Positions 1 to 7,757 of a DNA stretch of 64,000 nt are shown piece after piece. Under the pieces are notes generated by a model. The model worked only from the letters and a program-made list of their open reading frames with translations. It ran no database searches and was not told the origin of the DNA. Source of the stretch: Nostoc sp. 'Peltigera membranacea cyanobiont' N6. GTDB taxonomy: Bacteria > Cyanobacteriota > Cyanobacteriia > Cyanobacteriales > Nostocaceae. Position 1 is the first letter of the stretch. Every line of letters starts with the position of its first letter. The stretch is from the NCBI RefSeq assembly GCF_002949735.1, contig NZ_CP026681.1, positions 6,664,501 through 6,728,500 on the forward strand, written 5' to 3'. The translations under genes and the position numbers were made by a program.

Positions 1-1602
1 GTTATCTGTTACCTGGAAACGATAAAATGCCTCTATTTGAGTGGTTGTCCCTGGTTGTCCACCTGCACGTCCTAAGCCGGTATTAATAAAATCAGGGACA
101 TTATTCCCTACAGGTAGGTCGCTACTGGTGATTTTAGGAGGTTGACCGACATAAATTCCGCCTAAATTTCCTTTCTTCAATAAATCAGGGAAATTCAGAA
201 ACACCATATAATTCGTCGTCTCCACATTTCCTGATTGCCCAGGAATATAAGATTTAGTATAACCACCCCATGCACCTGCACTCAGATGAGGAGAAACTTG
301 CCAAGTTATAGTCGCACCTACGGCGTTGGTTTGTAATGGCGCTGATTTCCCGGTAGTTGTATTAACCGCAGTTAAGCATTCATCACCAACAAAAGTTAAT
401 AAACAACCATCTGAAGAGTAATTGTTAACGTAATACAAACTTAAATCGAGAGTATCAGTTGGTGTCAACAGCAATTGCACTCCTGTAGTTCTAGTTCCAT
501 CAAATAAACCGCTACCTTTACCGGGGTTTCCTGGTTGATAAGCAGTATAAATTGCCTGCAAACTAGCGCGTTTAGAAAATTGCCAATCAATAGCTATACC
601 GCCGTGACCGTATCCCATATTTAAAATTGGGTTTCTTTGGGCAAAATAAGATAATGGCCCTGTTGCTGCACTTTCTACTCGATTTGGGCCTCGGAAAGCA
701 GCAGGCATACTTACACCTTCTGTTCCCACCATCACTGCTAATTTATCTGTCACTAGCCAATGAAAATTAAGGTCACTTACAATCAAGCTATCTGTAGGAA
801 ATTCGTAGCCAAGTAAAACATCATTCCGAGAAACACTATTGGTAAATCTTGGCGCACTAGTACCTCTACCAGCTAAAAGACCTGTAAACAAGTAACTACT
901 AGGAGTAATTTGACTAGTTAAATATAGTTGTGCTAAGGAGATAACATCAGTGTTTGTTCCTGCATCATTTGTATCTTTTTGTCCATCTCTAGGATTAACA
1001 TCACCACGATTGTTAGTGCGTCCTTGAATGCCGACTATTAGTAGTCCACTGAGTTTGGTTGTTGTTGAGAATTGGTTAGCTTCAATTTCGCCAGTTCTGG
1101 CTTCTAAACTATCGACACGACCCCGCAAAGTTGCTAATTCTGGGGCAAATTCTGACTGCAATTTTTGTAATATTGCTAAATCTTCGCGGGTGACTAAATC
1201 GCTGGTGGCTGTAGTGATTAATTCGTTGACTCTATCTAAACAAGCATTTATCCCGGCGGCAAATTCATAGCGAGTTAAGGCGCGATTACCGCGATAGCTA
1301 CTATCTGGATAGCCAGCTATACAACCATAGCGTTCCACCAAAGACTGTAATGCTTGGAATGCCCAATCGTTGGGTTGTACGTCCTTGAGTTGAGAAACCG
1401 ATGTAACTTGCGCCATCGGATTTATGGGGGAGAGGGGAGGAGAATTTAAATCTGTACTCTCACTCTCGTGCGCTTGAGTAGTTACTGTGTCTGTGTACTC
1501 CTGTGCTAGTACTTTTTGTGCAACGCCATTTACTCCCGCAATTAGTAAGCATGCGAGCATCCAGGTTTTGCGATAACTGCGGCTAATAAGTCTACCTTTC
1601 AA
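1..1602 (-). CDS. Iron uptake porin (SLH + OprB), 3' end outside window
   Basis: Outer-membrane beta-barrel porin of the cyanobacterial SLH/carb_OprB family, thought to pass small solutes or iron. The frame is open from about 1602 down to base 1, so the C-terminus is missing. No ATG precedes the hydrophobic segment; I chose the TTG at 1602, which has GAAGAG about 9 bases upstream and gives a basic N-region (KGRLISRSYRK), a hydrophobic core and a VLAQ cleavage site, a good signal peptide. The ATG at 1560 would remove the basic region. An SLH domain (DVQPNDWAFQALQSLVERYG, then RALTRYEFAAG) covers about residues 70-120, followed by a short coiled coil (ATLRGRVDSLEARTGEIEA) and the start of the barrel. 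Family call is firm; the start is uncertain. Confidence 0.88.
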   Translation of the reverse strand, partial: MKGRLISRSYRKTWMLACLLIAGVNGVAQKVLAQEYTDTVTTQAHESESTDLNSPPLSPINPMAQVTSVSQLKDVQPNDWAFQALQSLVERYGCIAGYPDSSYRGNRALTRYEFAAGINACLDRVNELITTATSDLVTREDLAILQKLQSEFAPELATLRGRVDSLEARTGEIEANQFSTTTKLSGLLIVGIQGRTNNRGDVNPRDGQKDTNDAGTNTDVISLAQLYLTSQITPSSYLFTGLLAGRGTSAPRFTNSVSRNDVLLGYEFPTDSLIVSDLNFHWLVTDKLAVMVGTEGVSMPAAFRGPNRVESAATGPLSYFAQRNPILNMGYGHGGIAIDWQFSKRASLQAIYTAYQPGNPGKGSGLFDGTRTTGVQLLLTPTDTLDLSLYYVNNYSSDGCLLTFVGDECLTAVNTTTGKSAPLQTNAVGATITWQVSPHLSAGAWGGYTKSYIPGQSGNVETTNYMVFLNFPDLLKKGNLGGIYVGQPPKITSSDLPVGNNVPDFINTGLGRAGGQPGTTTQIEAFYRFQVTDN

Positions 1603-1734
1603 CTTTTTACACTCTTCACATACTCAAGTGAAGAGTGTATTCGCTGTTGTCTAACATTCACATGGGAAAATTTACGTATTTTGTCGAAAATGAGACTTAA
1701 ATCTTTCTGGGCAACTTCTGAAAGGACGAGTATA

Positions 1735-1878
1735 ACAGGGTATTGGGGACTGGCTCTCTAGGTACTGGGGACTGGGGATTGGTGACTGGGGACTAGGAAA
1801 AGTTTTCTCAATCCCTAATCCCCTAATTCCCAATTTTTAATCCCCAACCCCTAATTCCCAATCTCCAATCCTCAATCT
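1735..1878. repeat. STRR heptamer region
   Basis: Degenerate tandem heptamers of the GGGACTG type (1764-1796) followed by the complementary AATCCCC/AATTCCC type (1808-1877). It runs directly into the ATG at 1879, leaving no recognisable ribosome binding site for the next gene. Such short tandemly repeated sequences are typical of heterocystous cyanobacteria. Confidence 0.8.
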
Positions 1879-4239
1879 ATGGCAAATCGTCCACGCAAGC
1901 CGATACCAAAAACCTCAAAACAAAATAAACCTCATGCAGGTGTGATAAAACGCGTCGTTAAAAAACCCCAGAAAAAGCTAAAACGGGGAAGTTGGTTGTC
2001 GTCAACATTAGCGATCGCAATTCTGTTGAGTAGTGCTAGTCTAGTTATGGCTTTTGCCTGGATTAGTGTTCTCTTCATCTTCAATCCAGACCAGGTAAGC
2101 TGGCTAAATAAAATTTTACCTGCATGGGCCCAAATCCCTCTTGGCAAGCACGAACGCCCCAAAACCCTCAAACAAATTCAACTCGATTTGAGTCAAAAAA
2201 ACCAAATATTTGGGGAAAATCTACCTTTACGTCAGGATGCAAAAGACTCTTTTTTACTACCAGTTTGGCAGCAGCGGGCTAATTGTCAATCTGATTGTAA
2301 AAAGCTTGTGGAACTCAGGGTTTACGAGCGCTCAAAAGAGTTAGAGTTTAAATCTCAGTCAGAAAATTACTACTACCTAACGACTCAATTATCTGTAACT
2401 GGGCCAGAAGAATCCTTTGTAATTTCTCCCTCACTTGATGGAACATTAGAACTGCAAGATATCAGCGTTCCCTTACCTTTAACTGAAGTGCAACGGTTTG
2501 ACGGTGGGACACCATCACCAGGGGTTTGGTTTAATTTGCGGGGTAAACGCCAACAAGGAACTGGTGCGATCGCTTACGGTCACATTGTATATTACAATCC
2601 AGAACGCACCAATTTAATACAAATGTTGTCTTGGACAAGTCCCAACGGACAATTACCCAAATGGCAACAGGTAACTGGTGATGCGACAAAAGAGTTAGTT
2701 GTTGATGAAACAGTAGGTTTAGAACCGCATTTACAGGTTTACCAAGTCAAGCCTGTGAAGTTATTACTCAAACCAATTGAATTGGAGGCGATTAGCCTCA
2801 AATCACCAGCCCTCAAGGATTCTGCATACCAAAACGCCCTAGCAATTGCCCGTACTGGACTGTGGACACCAGCCTTTGAATGGTTGAAATTCATCAAGAA
2901 ACAGCACAAAGGAGTTTTTCCACAGGCGGCGCAAGCGCAAATGGATTTGATTCGTTTGCATTCCCAACTTACTAAAATCCAAGCCCAGAAAAAATGGGCA
3001 AGTCCTAGTCAAGAAGTACTAGCAAACTTGATTGATGGTCGCTGGGAGAAAGCTTTAGAGGTGTTTGAAGCGTCACCACATAATGTCCAAGAAATTGCTA
3101 CTCTACTGAAAGCGGATAAGAACCGGTTATGGAATCGAACTGCTCAGGCGTTGCGGGTGAACCCAAATAGACTAGAGGTGCAAGCTTGGTTCGTGCTGAT
3201 TTTAGCTGTTCAGCAGGGAGAAGAACATGCTAATTCTTGGTTAAAAGCGCAACCAAAAATTACAAAAGATAATCTTGCCTATATTCAGGGTCTGTTAGCA
3301 AGACTCAATGGTGAGGATGCAAAATCGCAAATATCCTCTACTCACCCTAGTGAAATTGTCGGTACAGTGCAACCAATTACTCAAGTTACTAGCACCGAGT
3401 GGCTGCAACCCAATTCTCCAGCAGACTTGAAACTCACGGATAACCAAGTTTGGTATCAGGTAGAGGTAAGTGCATTCAATGACGGTAAAAGCTGGCTAAA
3501 TTCACCCTTTGCGAATTTGAAGCCACCCAAAACTGATACCGCCAAATTTTTCTGGAAAACTTTGGGAATCACTTCTGACCCGGAAATCCAGATTATAGTC
3601 TGGTTGCCAAATGGAGAACAAAAAATTACTATCGCGGCTATAAAAGCGGTACAACTACAGGGTAAAGTTTTGCGCCTATTAGCTATGGGGCCAAAAATTC
3701 CAGAGAATCAAAACGATGTTATTCAACCCAAACCTTTAGCCTTAACAAATGCAGCACTAGAATGGATACAACCATCTCCCATCACCCTACAAGAACTGTA
3801 TCAACAAAATCCCCAAGGGGTGAAGGTAATATTATCGAGTCTGTGGAAATCTTTACAGCAATCTGGTGAAGTTCCGGCTGGTGCTATTCCTAGCTTTGAG
3901 CAGATGCAGCAAAAGTTGGGTGATTGGCCCGTTCAAGTGATTGATTTAACAAATAACGCTCAACCAGAAATCATACTGACTATCTCAGCAGCAGCAATCG
4001 CATCTTTGAATCAGTCTCCACCAGAAATTCAGGGGGGAAATACAGAGCAACACCGTGACCGGACTATAATTTTGTCCGATCGCAATCAAGTCATTTACAC
4101 TGATTTTACAGGAAATGATTTACAAAGACTCTCTGCGATCGCCAGGCTTTCAGACGTGCAATCCTTAGCTTTGCTAGTAGAAAATGCTCAGAACTACAGT
4201 TTGAGGCGCTGGTCAGAGAAAAATCAGCGCTTTGAATAG
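1879..4239 (+). CDS. Membrane-anchored protein of unknown function
   Basis: 786 residues; not recognised as a named family. A strongly basic N-terminus of about 38 residues (many K and R) precedes one clear membrane segment at about residues 42-68 (STLAIAILLSSASLVMAFAW), so the remaining 700 residues are probably periplasmic, by the positive-inside rule. A CQSDC pair lies near residue 135. The middle part is helical and reads like TPR-type solenoid (ALAIARTGLWTPAFEWLKFI; LANLIDGRWEKALEVFEAS), which would suit a protein-binding scaffold. The ATG directly follows a repeat array. It stands alone between the divergent porin gene and a convergent small gene. Real gene by length and codon pattern; function unknown. 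Confidence 0.75.
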   Translation: MANRPRKPIPKTSKQNKPHAGVIKRVVKKPQKKLKRGSWLSSTLAIAILLSSASLVMAFAWISVLFIFNPDQVSWLNKILPAWAQIPLGKHERPKTLKQIQLDLSQKNQIFGENLPLRQDAKDSFLLPVWQQRANCQSDCKKLVELRVYERSKELEFKSQSENYYYLTTQLSVTGPEESFVISPSLDGTLELQDISVPLPLTEVQRFDGGTPSPGVWFNLRGKRQQGTGAIAYGHIVYYNPERTNLIQMLSWTSPNGQLPKWQQVTGDATKELVVDETVGLEPHLQVYQVKPVKLLLKPIELEAISLKSPALKDSAYQNALAIARTGLWTPAFEWLKFIKKQHKGVFPQAAQAQMDLIRLHSQLTKIQAQKKWASPSQEVLANLIDGRWEKALEVFEASPHNVQEIATLLKADKNRLWNRTAQALRVNPNRLEVQAWFVLILAVQQGEEHANSWLKAQPKITKDNLAYIQGLLARLNGEDAKSQISSTHPSEIVGTVQPITQVTSTEWLQPNSPADLKLTDNQVWYQVEVSAFNDGKSWLNSPFANLKPPKTDTAKFFWKTLGITSDPEIQIIVWLPNGEQKITIAAIKAVQLQGKVLRLLAMGPKIPENQNDVIQPKPLALTNAALEWIQPSPITLQELYQQNPQGVKVILSSLWKSLQQSGEVPAGAIPSFEQMQQKLGDWPVQVIDLTNNAQPEIILTISAAAIASLNQSPPEIQGGNTEQHRDRTIILSDRNQVIYTDFTGNDLQRLSAIARLSDVQSLALLVENAQNYSLRRWSEKNQRFE

Positions 4240-4275
4240 CACGCCCCTTACTCAAATTTAAATTAAAGAGGCACT

Positions 4276-4305
4276 GGCGTAGGCGTAGCCCGTCGTAGAC
4301 ATCGC
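4276..4305. repeat. 30-bp dispersed repeat (GGCGTAGGCGTAGCCCG type)
   Basis: Copy of a roughly 30-bp sequence beginning GGCGTAGGCGTAGCCCG and ending GACATCGC. Close copies occur inside two genes of this window, at 38547-38576 (3 mismatches) and at 16802-16830. This copy is intergenic. Confidence 0.75.
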
Positions 4306-4321
4306 TATTTCCAAAACTGAC

Positions 4322-4522
4322 TTATTCTTTTTGGCTAGTCTCTGTGTCGGCTAAACGTTGGTGCTTCAAGTTTTCCAACTGCTGCAAGAGAGAGTCTACT
4401 TCTGCTTGTAAATGCATAAATTTAGCTTGCTGATCGTCCTGATAATAAGACTTGGTTAGCTTACTGACCCAGTTAGCTTGGGATTCGCGATCGGAAACAC
4501 TAGATAAACAAGTAGGCATCAT
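4322..4522 (-). CDS. Small conserved-looking coiled-coil protein
   Basis: 66 residues. The C-terminal half is a heptad-like helix (HLQAEVDSLLQQLENLKHQR), suggesting a short coiled coil; the N-terminal half (SDRESQANWVSKLTKSYYQ) is polar. No membrane segment or signal peptide. The start is either of two adjacent ATGs at 4522 and 4519. I have the impression of similar short proteins in other filamentous cyanobacteria but cannot name a family. It converges on the preceding gene and is followed upstream by 500 bases without a gene. Confidence 0.55.
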   Translation of the reverse strand: MMPTCLSSVSDRESQANWVSKLTKSYYQDDQQAKFMHLQAEVDSLLQQLENLKHQRLADTETSQKE

Positions 4523-5022
4523 TAATTAAATCCACAATTTAATTCACACCATTAGAAATAATATAATAATGCTCTTTTAAGCTTTATTAAAATATTGTGT
4601 ATTTTCAATCAAATACTCTAATAGGTTTTCGGTTCAATCATAAGAGACGGTGAACAGAATGGTTGTGTTCCAAATAAAACACTACCCCGTTGTACTTACA
4701 TTTTTGTAACAGTCAAAGTGTCACGCTTACCGAAAGCCCTCCCAGAACTACGAAGCCCAAGCAAGATTAAATGGGCAGGTACTTGCCCAAGGCTACTGCC
4801 AAGGAGAGACAGCGCATTGCGTATTTAACTGGTATTCTAAATAAAAATGGCAAGTGAAACACCTGCACCACAAAAAATAATATTCTTAAGTAATATTCTT
4901 TTGCAATTAAGGGGCTGGGACAGGGCAAAGAAAAATCCACTTTCTTCCTCTTCCCCATGCGATGCTTCCATTTGCCACTCTCTCTAAATATCCAATCCTT
5001 ACATTAAGAAATTTTAAATCCC
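4523..5022. other. Intergenic region before thrC, no gene seen
   Basis: 500 bases between the divergent small gene and thrC. It should contain promoters for both. A small hairpin (TGGGCA 4769-4774 / TGCCCA 4781-4786 region) lies within it. I recognise no riboswitch or RNA family. The minus-strand frame at 4767-4958 has no protein-like features. Confidence 0.5.
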
Positions 5023-6114
5023 GTGACTTTGAGCCTATCTGTTGCTAAATCTCATCGCCAACCCTGGCCTGGACTGATAGAAGCCTATCGCCAATACTTG
5101 CCTGTGAGCGAACAAACACCGGTGGTAACTCTGCTGGAGGGAAACACACCTCTAATACCAGTGCCAGCGATCGCAGAACTTATTGGCAGACAAGTACGGG
5201 TTTTTGTAAAATATGATGGTCTAAACCCTACCGGCAGCTTCAAAGACCGGGGGATGACTATGGCAATTTCCAAGGCCAAGGAAGCAGGGGCAAAAGCAGT
5301 AATTTGTGCCAGCACGGGTAATACCTCAGCCGCCGCCGCCGCCTATGCCAGACGTGGGGGAATGAATGCCTTTGTATTAATTCCCGATGGTTATGTGGCA
5401 CTAGGCAAGTTAGCCCAGGCATTACTATATGGTGCAGAAGTATTGGCAATTAAAGGAAATTTTGACCAAGCGCTAGAAATTGTCCGCGAGATGGCCGAAA
5501 GCTATCCGGTAACATTGGTAAATTCGGTCAATCCCTACCGCCTAGAAGGGCAGAAAACAGGAGCATTTGAAATTGTCGATGCCTTGGGTGATGCCCCAGA
5601 CTGGTTGTGCATCCCCGTTGGGAATGCAGGAAACATCACAGCATATTGGATGGGCTTTTGTCAATACCATCAAGATGGAAAGTGCGATCGCTTGCCTCGA
5701 ATGATGGGATTCCAAGCCGCAGGTGCAGCCCCATTAGTACACGGTCATCCCGTGGCGCATCCCGAAACCCTCGCGACAGCAATTCGCATTGGCAACCCCG
5801 CTAGCTGGGAATTAGCGATCGCAGCCCAAACCGCAAGTAAGGGAAATTTCCACGCCGTTACCGATGCAGAAATTCTCGACGCTTATCGACTTTTGGCAGC
5901 ATCAGAAGGGATCTTCTGCGAACCCGCTAGCGCCGCTTCTGTAGCCGGGTTGTTGCAGGTAAAAGACCAAGTTCCGACAGGGGCGACAGTGGTTTGTGTC
6001 CTCACAGGCAATGGTCTAAAAGACCCAGATACAGCTATTAAACACAATCACAGTCAATTTAAACAGGGGATTGCAGCCGAATTGGGCGCAGTCGCCGAGG
6101 CAATGGGATTTTAA
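5023..6114 (+). CDS. thrC: Threonine synthase
   Basis: PLP enzyme making L-threonine from O-phospho-L-homoserine, last step of threonine biosynthesis, cytosolic. 363 residues, the usual length of the short bacterial form. The PLP lysine is K74 in NPTGSFKDRGM; the NTPL motif is at residues 41-44, a serine/threonine-rich phosphate-binding turn in ASTGNTSAAAAAYA, and GNAGN in the PLP-phosphate loop (PVGNAGNITAYW). Translation starts at GTG 5023; only a weak purine stretch (AAGAAA) lies upstream. The gene is monocistronic as far as seen. Confidence 0.95.
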   Translation: MTLSLSVAKSHRQPWPGLIEAYRQYLPVSEQTPVVTLLEGNTPLIPVPAIAELIGRQVRVFVKYDGLNPTGSFKDRGMTMAISKAKEAGAKAVICASTGNTSAAAAAYARRGGMNAFVLIPDGYVALGKLAQALLYGAEVLAIKGNFDQALEIVREMAESYPVTLVNSVNPYRLEGQKTGAFEIVDALGDAPDWLCIPVGNAGNITAYWMGFCQYHQDGKCDRLPRMMGFQAAGAAPLVHGHPVAHPETLATAIRIGNPASWELAIAAQTASKGNFHAVTDAEILDAYRLLAASEGIFCEPASAASVAGLLQVKDQVPTGATVVCVLTGNGLKDPDTAIKHNHSQFKQGIAAELGAVAEAMGF

Positions 6115-6169
6115 GCAGCGTAATATCTATAACTTGCCTTTTCAAAATAACTGATAAAATCTCTTGTTT

Positions 6170-6293
6170 TTTCTCTGCGTTCTCCGCGCCTCTGCGGTGT
6201 AAAAAAAATTATTTAGCCACTCCAGACGCAGAGTAAACAAAACAAAGAGCGCAAAGAAGAATTTGGGAATTTTGAATTTTGAATTTTGAATTC
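6170..6293. repeat. Dispersed repeats upstream of cpcT
   Basis: Two common Nostoc-type repeats: a CTCTGCGTTCTCCGCGCCTC sequence (6173-6200) with partly complementary CGCAGAG sequence near 6228, and a run of TTTTGAA heptamers at 6266-6291 that ends just before the ribosome binding site of cpcT. Confidence 0.6.
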
Positions 6294-6306
6294 GGAGCGA
6301 AGCGAC

Positions 6307-6921
6307 GTGACTCATTCTACTGATATTGCTACCTTAGCCCGGTGGATGGCAGCTGATTTTAGTAATCAAGAACAAGCTTTTGAAAATCCGCCTTTTTATG
6401 CCCACATTCGCGTGTGTATCCGTCCCATTCCCTTGGAATTGTTCTCAGGGGTAAGTTTGTTTCTCGAACAAGCTTATGATTTTATGCTCAATCAACCCTA
6501 CCGGATGCGGGTAATGAAGTTGATTCCGGCAGAAAACCACATTATTATTGAACACTACACCCTTAAAGAAGAACAAAAATTTTACGGCGCATCTCGTGAA
6601 CCTGAACGTTTAAAAGATTTATCCGTTGACCAATTGGAAAAAATGTCAGGTTGCAACATGGTTGTAGAGTGGACAGGTAATAGCTTTAAAGGCAGGGTTG
6701 AACCCGGTAAAGGCTGCATTGTGGTTCGTGACGGCAAAAATACTTATCTAGATAATGAATTTGAGATTGACGGTAAAGAATTTTTCAGCCTCGACCGGGG
6801 AAGGGATTTAGACACTGATGAGCGTCTGTGGGGTTCCATCGCCGGGCCATTTCACTTTGTCCGATGGGCGAATTTTGCTGATGAAGTCAAGCTAATTAAT
6901 GCGCTGGATGCTCAGAGTTAG
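6307..6921 (+). CDS. cpcT: Phycobiliprotein lyase, CpcT/CpeT family
   Basis: Chromophore lyase attaching phycocyanobilin to a cysteine of phycobiliprotein beta subunits (Cys-beta153 of phycocyanin for CpcT). From the GTG at 6307 it has 204 residues, normal for the family. GGAG at 6294-6297 lies 9 bases before this GTG; a longer frame from TTG 6286 would be coded by repeat sequence and is less likely. Family features: LARWMAADFSNQEQA at the N-terminus, then RMRVMKLIP, GCNMVVEW, and FSLDRGRDLDTDERLWGS, GPFHFVRW at the end. No signal peptide. It is not next to cpc genes here, as is usual for CpcT. Confidence 0.9.
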   Translation: MTHSTDIATLARWMAADFSNQEQAFENPPFYAHIRVCIRPIPLELFSGVSLFLEQAYDFMLNQPYRMRVMKLIPAENHIIIEHYTLKEEQKFYGASREPERLKDLSVDQLEKMSGCNMVVEWTGNSFKGRVEPGKGCIVVRDGKNTYLDNEFEIDGKEFFSLDRGRDLDTDERLWGSIAGPFHFVRWANFADEVKLINALDAQS

Positions 6922-6997
6922 CCGCTTGTGGGTAGATGTTGGTGAATGTCCATTTCACGACATCCCCGCTTACAACTATTAATTTATTTATTAAATG

Positions 6998-7132
6998 CTT
7001 GACAGATTTTAGTAACAAATTTTACTGTTTTAGCTAAGTGTTGAAGTCCATCGACACCACTCCTCAGAACCTTGAAAAGTTTAAAACTTACCCTATCTTT
7101 CCATAACCACTTCCCCTAACGGGGATGAAAAC
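6998..7132 (+). CRISPR. Relic CRISPR locus: partial leader plus one degenerate repeat
   Basis: Bases 7097-7132 match the 36-bp repeat of the array at 26123-26979 with three mismatches (position 5, and two in the GATGAAAAC end). Upstream, 6998-7080 matches the left part of that array's leader in the same order: GCTTGACA, ATTTTACTGTTT, then CATCGACACCACTC and TCAGAACCTTGAAAA. The rest of the leader (about 150 bases) is absent, so the repeat sits close to the leader's 5' half. No second repeat follows. Confidence 0.85.
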
Positions 7133-7490
7133 GAGACAGAAACCCGACCCTATACCCCACAAAAAATAATCTATTAACTGAAAGCCTTAGCTAATAAGTC
7201 TTTTGGCTATTGAGTACATTATTAATACATATTAATAGATGCGGGATTTAGGATGAGATACTAATATATGAAGTATTTATTTAAAGTTAATTAAAGAGCC
7301 GAAAGCCATTAATAAATCATCATTTCAATAATGGTAAATTCTACCGAGAACTCTTTGACTTTAAAATTTTATTACCCTGACTTCCTAGCTCTGGCTATTT
7401 ATACAGCAGTTTGTCATTCAGTAAGGTACAAAACTAATTCGTAATTAAGAGGATGAATGAACAAGTCATCTTGTCGGTATCCAAAGTTTT

Positions 7491-7612
7491 AGATCCCCCT
7501 AAATCCACGTCACATGCTCCACTTGGGGAGACCCCAAGACCGCAGTGGCTCCCCTTAAAAAGGGGGACTTTGATTCCGATTCCCCCCTTTTTAAGGGGGT
7601 TAGGGGGGATCT
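7491..7612. repeat. MITE-like palindromic repeat (AGATCCCC family)
   Basis: Bounded by AGATCCCCCT (7491-7500) and the inverted AGGGGGGATCT (7602-7612), with internal TTAAAAAGGGGGA and CCCCCTTTTTAAGGGGG. A shorter relative occurs at 49466-49550. No coding capacity; likely a non-autonomous palindromic element. Confidence 0.75.
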
Positions 7613-7757
7613 AAGAGTACGAAAAATAACACTGATGGAACTACAAATTGTGTTAGCGAGTCTGCAAGCGTCACGATCAATTAAAAATTACTTTGATGAC
7701 TGACTCCTGAATTCTGCTCTTCTATTTACACTGAGAGACGGGGACAAAAATCAGATT

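Larger units (their letters stand above)
6922..7757. other. Intergenic region with CRISPR relic and palindromic repeat
   Basis: 836 bases with no gene. Holds the CRISPR relic (6998-7132), a palindromic dispersed repeat (7491-7612) and the upstream region of nifJ. The stretch 7133-7490 is AT-rich and shows nothing I recognise. Confidence 0.7.

Noticed and set aside
1028..1270. Plus-strand 80-codon frame
   Set aside because: Antisense to the SLH/OprB porin gene, which is clearly the real coding frame.
4767..4958. Minus-strand 63-codon frame upstream of thrC
   Set aside because: Low-complexity hydrophobic translation without a ribosome binding site; region is more likely regulatory.
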